From: Desulfobacteraceae bacterium
GTDB taxonomy: Bacteria; Desulfobacterota; DSM-4660; Desulfatiglandales; Desulfatiglandaceae
DNA length: 7,733 nt
Assembly (NCBI GenBank): GCA_013203065.1
Contig: JABMQV010000350.1
Coordinates: forward strand, 1-7,733
Direction of reading: 5' to 3'
In this document: one piece after another, positions 7,380 through 7,733 of the stretch
Layout of the letters: every line of letters begins with the position of its first letter
Position numbering within the stretch: position 1 is the first letter of the stretch
Made by a program: the position numbers and the translations under genes
The notes under the pieces: model-generated
What the model was told of the DNA's origin: nothing
Database searches by the model: none
The model's input: only the letters and a program-made list of their open reading frames with translations

Positions 7380-7416
7380 GATCGTCGACCTCTTCGTGAG
7401 GTCGATTCAAACGATC
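7380..7416 (-). promoter_or_regulatory. Long hairpin in the aclB leader
   Basis: On the minus strand GATCG, a 6-base bulge, TCGACCTC, a 5-base loop, GAGGTCGA and CGATC can pair. The arms are 7385-7392 with 7398-7405 (8 bp, perfect) extended by 7380-7384 with 7412-7416 (5 bp). It sits 22 bases upstream of the aclB start, between the aconitase remnant and aclB. No T tract follows, so it is not an ordinary intrinsic terminator. An RNA processing or stability element, or an operator, are the alternatives. Confidence 0.45.
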
Positions 7417-7429
7417 ATGACTGTTATCC

Positions 7430-7634
7430 TCATTTCTTTCCCATGTAGTTCAGGGTCCCACCGGCCAAGATAATGGCCCTGTGCCGATCGGACAGATTGT
7501 ATTCCACTGGTATGGTAATGCCCTTGGTCTTGTTGACGACCTTGACGCCCAGATACATGGGACAAAGGGCTGCATGCTCCCTTGACGAGCCCTGACCATA
7601 GCTCTCACCACCTACGATCATGAGTGAAAGTGAT
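7430..7634 (-). pseudogene. Aconitase C-terminal remnant, truncated and internally deleted
   Basis: The minus strand reads MIVGGESYGQGSSREHAAL and then CPMYLGVKVV, the signature of the aconitase swivel domain. It is followed at once by NKTKGITIPVEYNLSDRHR and AIILAGGTLNY, which in monomeric aconitases of this type forms the extreme C terminus. The stretch normally between them, with the substrate-binding SFxRIHRxNL motif and roughly 60 residues, is missing. Everything N-terminal, including the [4Fe-4S] cysteines, is also missing: upstream of about 7622 the sequence turns into AGTGAW repeats and then the dispersed repeat. The open frame continues to an ATG at 7693 within the repeat, but that ATG lies upstream of the predicted transcription start and its residues are not aconitase. 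In an intact form it would isomerise citrate to isocitrate, and acn-aclB-aclA would be a coherent unit. Confidence 0.8.
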
Positions 7635-7640
7635 AGTGAT
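7623..7640. repeat. Three tandem AGTGAW hexamers at the junction
   Basis: AGTGAA, AGTGAT and AGTGAT run head to tail exactly where the aconitase remnant meets the dispersed repeat. The last unit belongs to the repeat itself, as its first six bases also occur at 3494-3499. This looks like slippage or repair at an insertion or deletion breakpoint. Confidence 0.7.
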
Positions 7641-7733
7641 AAGAAGTCGCTTTTTGCGCAAGGAGAATACGAAAATCCGGTCTTGTATGTCAAGCTGAAT
7701 CCGACCGCATGATGTTGTGGCTGAAACTCGTCG
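7635..7733 (-). repeat. 99-base dispersed repeat, right copy, cut by the window end
   Basis: This is the second copy of 3494-3592 in the same orientation and it continues past the window. By analogy with the left copy it is the terminal part of an IS91-like element whose transposase gene would lie further right. It replaces the upstream part of the aconitase gene. The bases on the plus strand before TGATAAGAAG are ATAG rather than CAAG, so this end lacks the clean target tetranucleotide. Confidence 0.9.
7664..7693 (-). promoter_or_regulatory. Predicted outward sigma70-type promoter in the repeat, pointing to aclBA
   Basis: On the minus strand TTGACA (7693-7688) and TATTCT (7669-7664) are again 18 bases apart. 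A start near 7657 would give a transcript running through the aconitase remnant and the leader hairpin into aclB, whose ATG is 300 bases downstream. No better promoter was found between the remnant and aclB. Confidence 0.5.

Noticed and set aside
7635..7693. N-terminal extension of the aconitase fragment beginning at ATG 7693
   Set aside because: The extension lies wholly in the dispersed repeat and overlaps the -35 hexamer, so it is not part of aconitase and would not be on a transcript from the predicted promoter.
1..7733. CRISPR array, tRNA or rRNA genes
   Set aside because: No regularly spaced repeats and no tRNA or rRNA signature seen on either strand.

Overview
All four intact genes lie on the minus strand and form two carbon-metabolism units. 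They read right to left: a broken aconitase gene followed by aclB and aclA (ATP-citrate lyase), then an insertion-element relic, then acsA (AMP-forming acetyl-CoA synthetase) and a gene of the Re-citrate synthase type. Consensus-like GGAGG ribosome-binding sites, -35/-10 hexamers of the bacterial housekeeping type and the enzyme set suggest an anaerobic bacterium. A sulfate-reducing or syntrophic deltaproteobacterium (Desulfobacterota) is the best guess, because Re-citrate synthases and ATP-citrate lyases are both known there. This is inference; there is no rRNA or marker gene in the window.

Region by region: 1-114 is the end of the acsA/Re-citrate synthase unit, with no clear terminator. 115-1506 is the Re-citrate synthase-like gene and 1574-3322 is acsA, 67 bases apart and probably co-transcribed. 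3323-4206 is an 884-base stretch without an intact gene. It holds the acsA leader, a 99-base repeat copy, the decayed 3' end of an IS91-like transposase gene and a probable aclA terminator. 4207-6078 is aclA and 6086-7357 is aclB; aclB lies upstream and the aclA ribosome-binding site overlaps the aclB stop codon. 7358-7429 holds a strong hairpin just ahead of aclB. 7430-7634 is the C-terminal remnant of an aconitase that has lost its upstream part and an internal block. 7635-7733 is a second copy of the 99-base repeat and runs off the window.

How the genes fit together: AcsA makes acetyl-CoA from acetate, Re-citrate synthase would condense it with oxaloacetate to citrate, aconitase would isomerise citrate, and ATP-citrate lyase cleaves citrate to acetyl-CoA and oxaloacetate (or runs in reverse and yields ATP). 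The locus therefore covers the acetyl-CoA/citrate junction of the TCA cycle in both directions. The aclBA block is more G+C-rich, with more G/C in third codon positions, than the acsA/Re-citrate synthase block, so the two were probably joined from different sources. The two diverged copies of the repeat lie upstream of the two units, and each carries the same TTGACA-N18-TATTCT pair pointing into its unit. This is the most interesting structural signal here.
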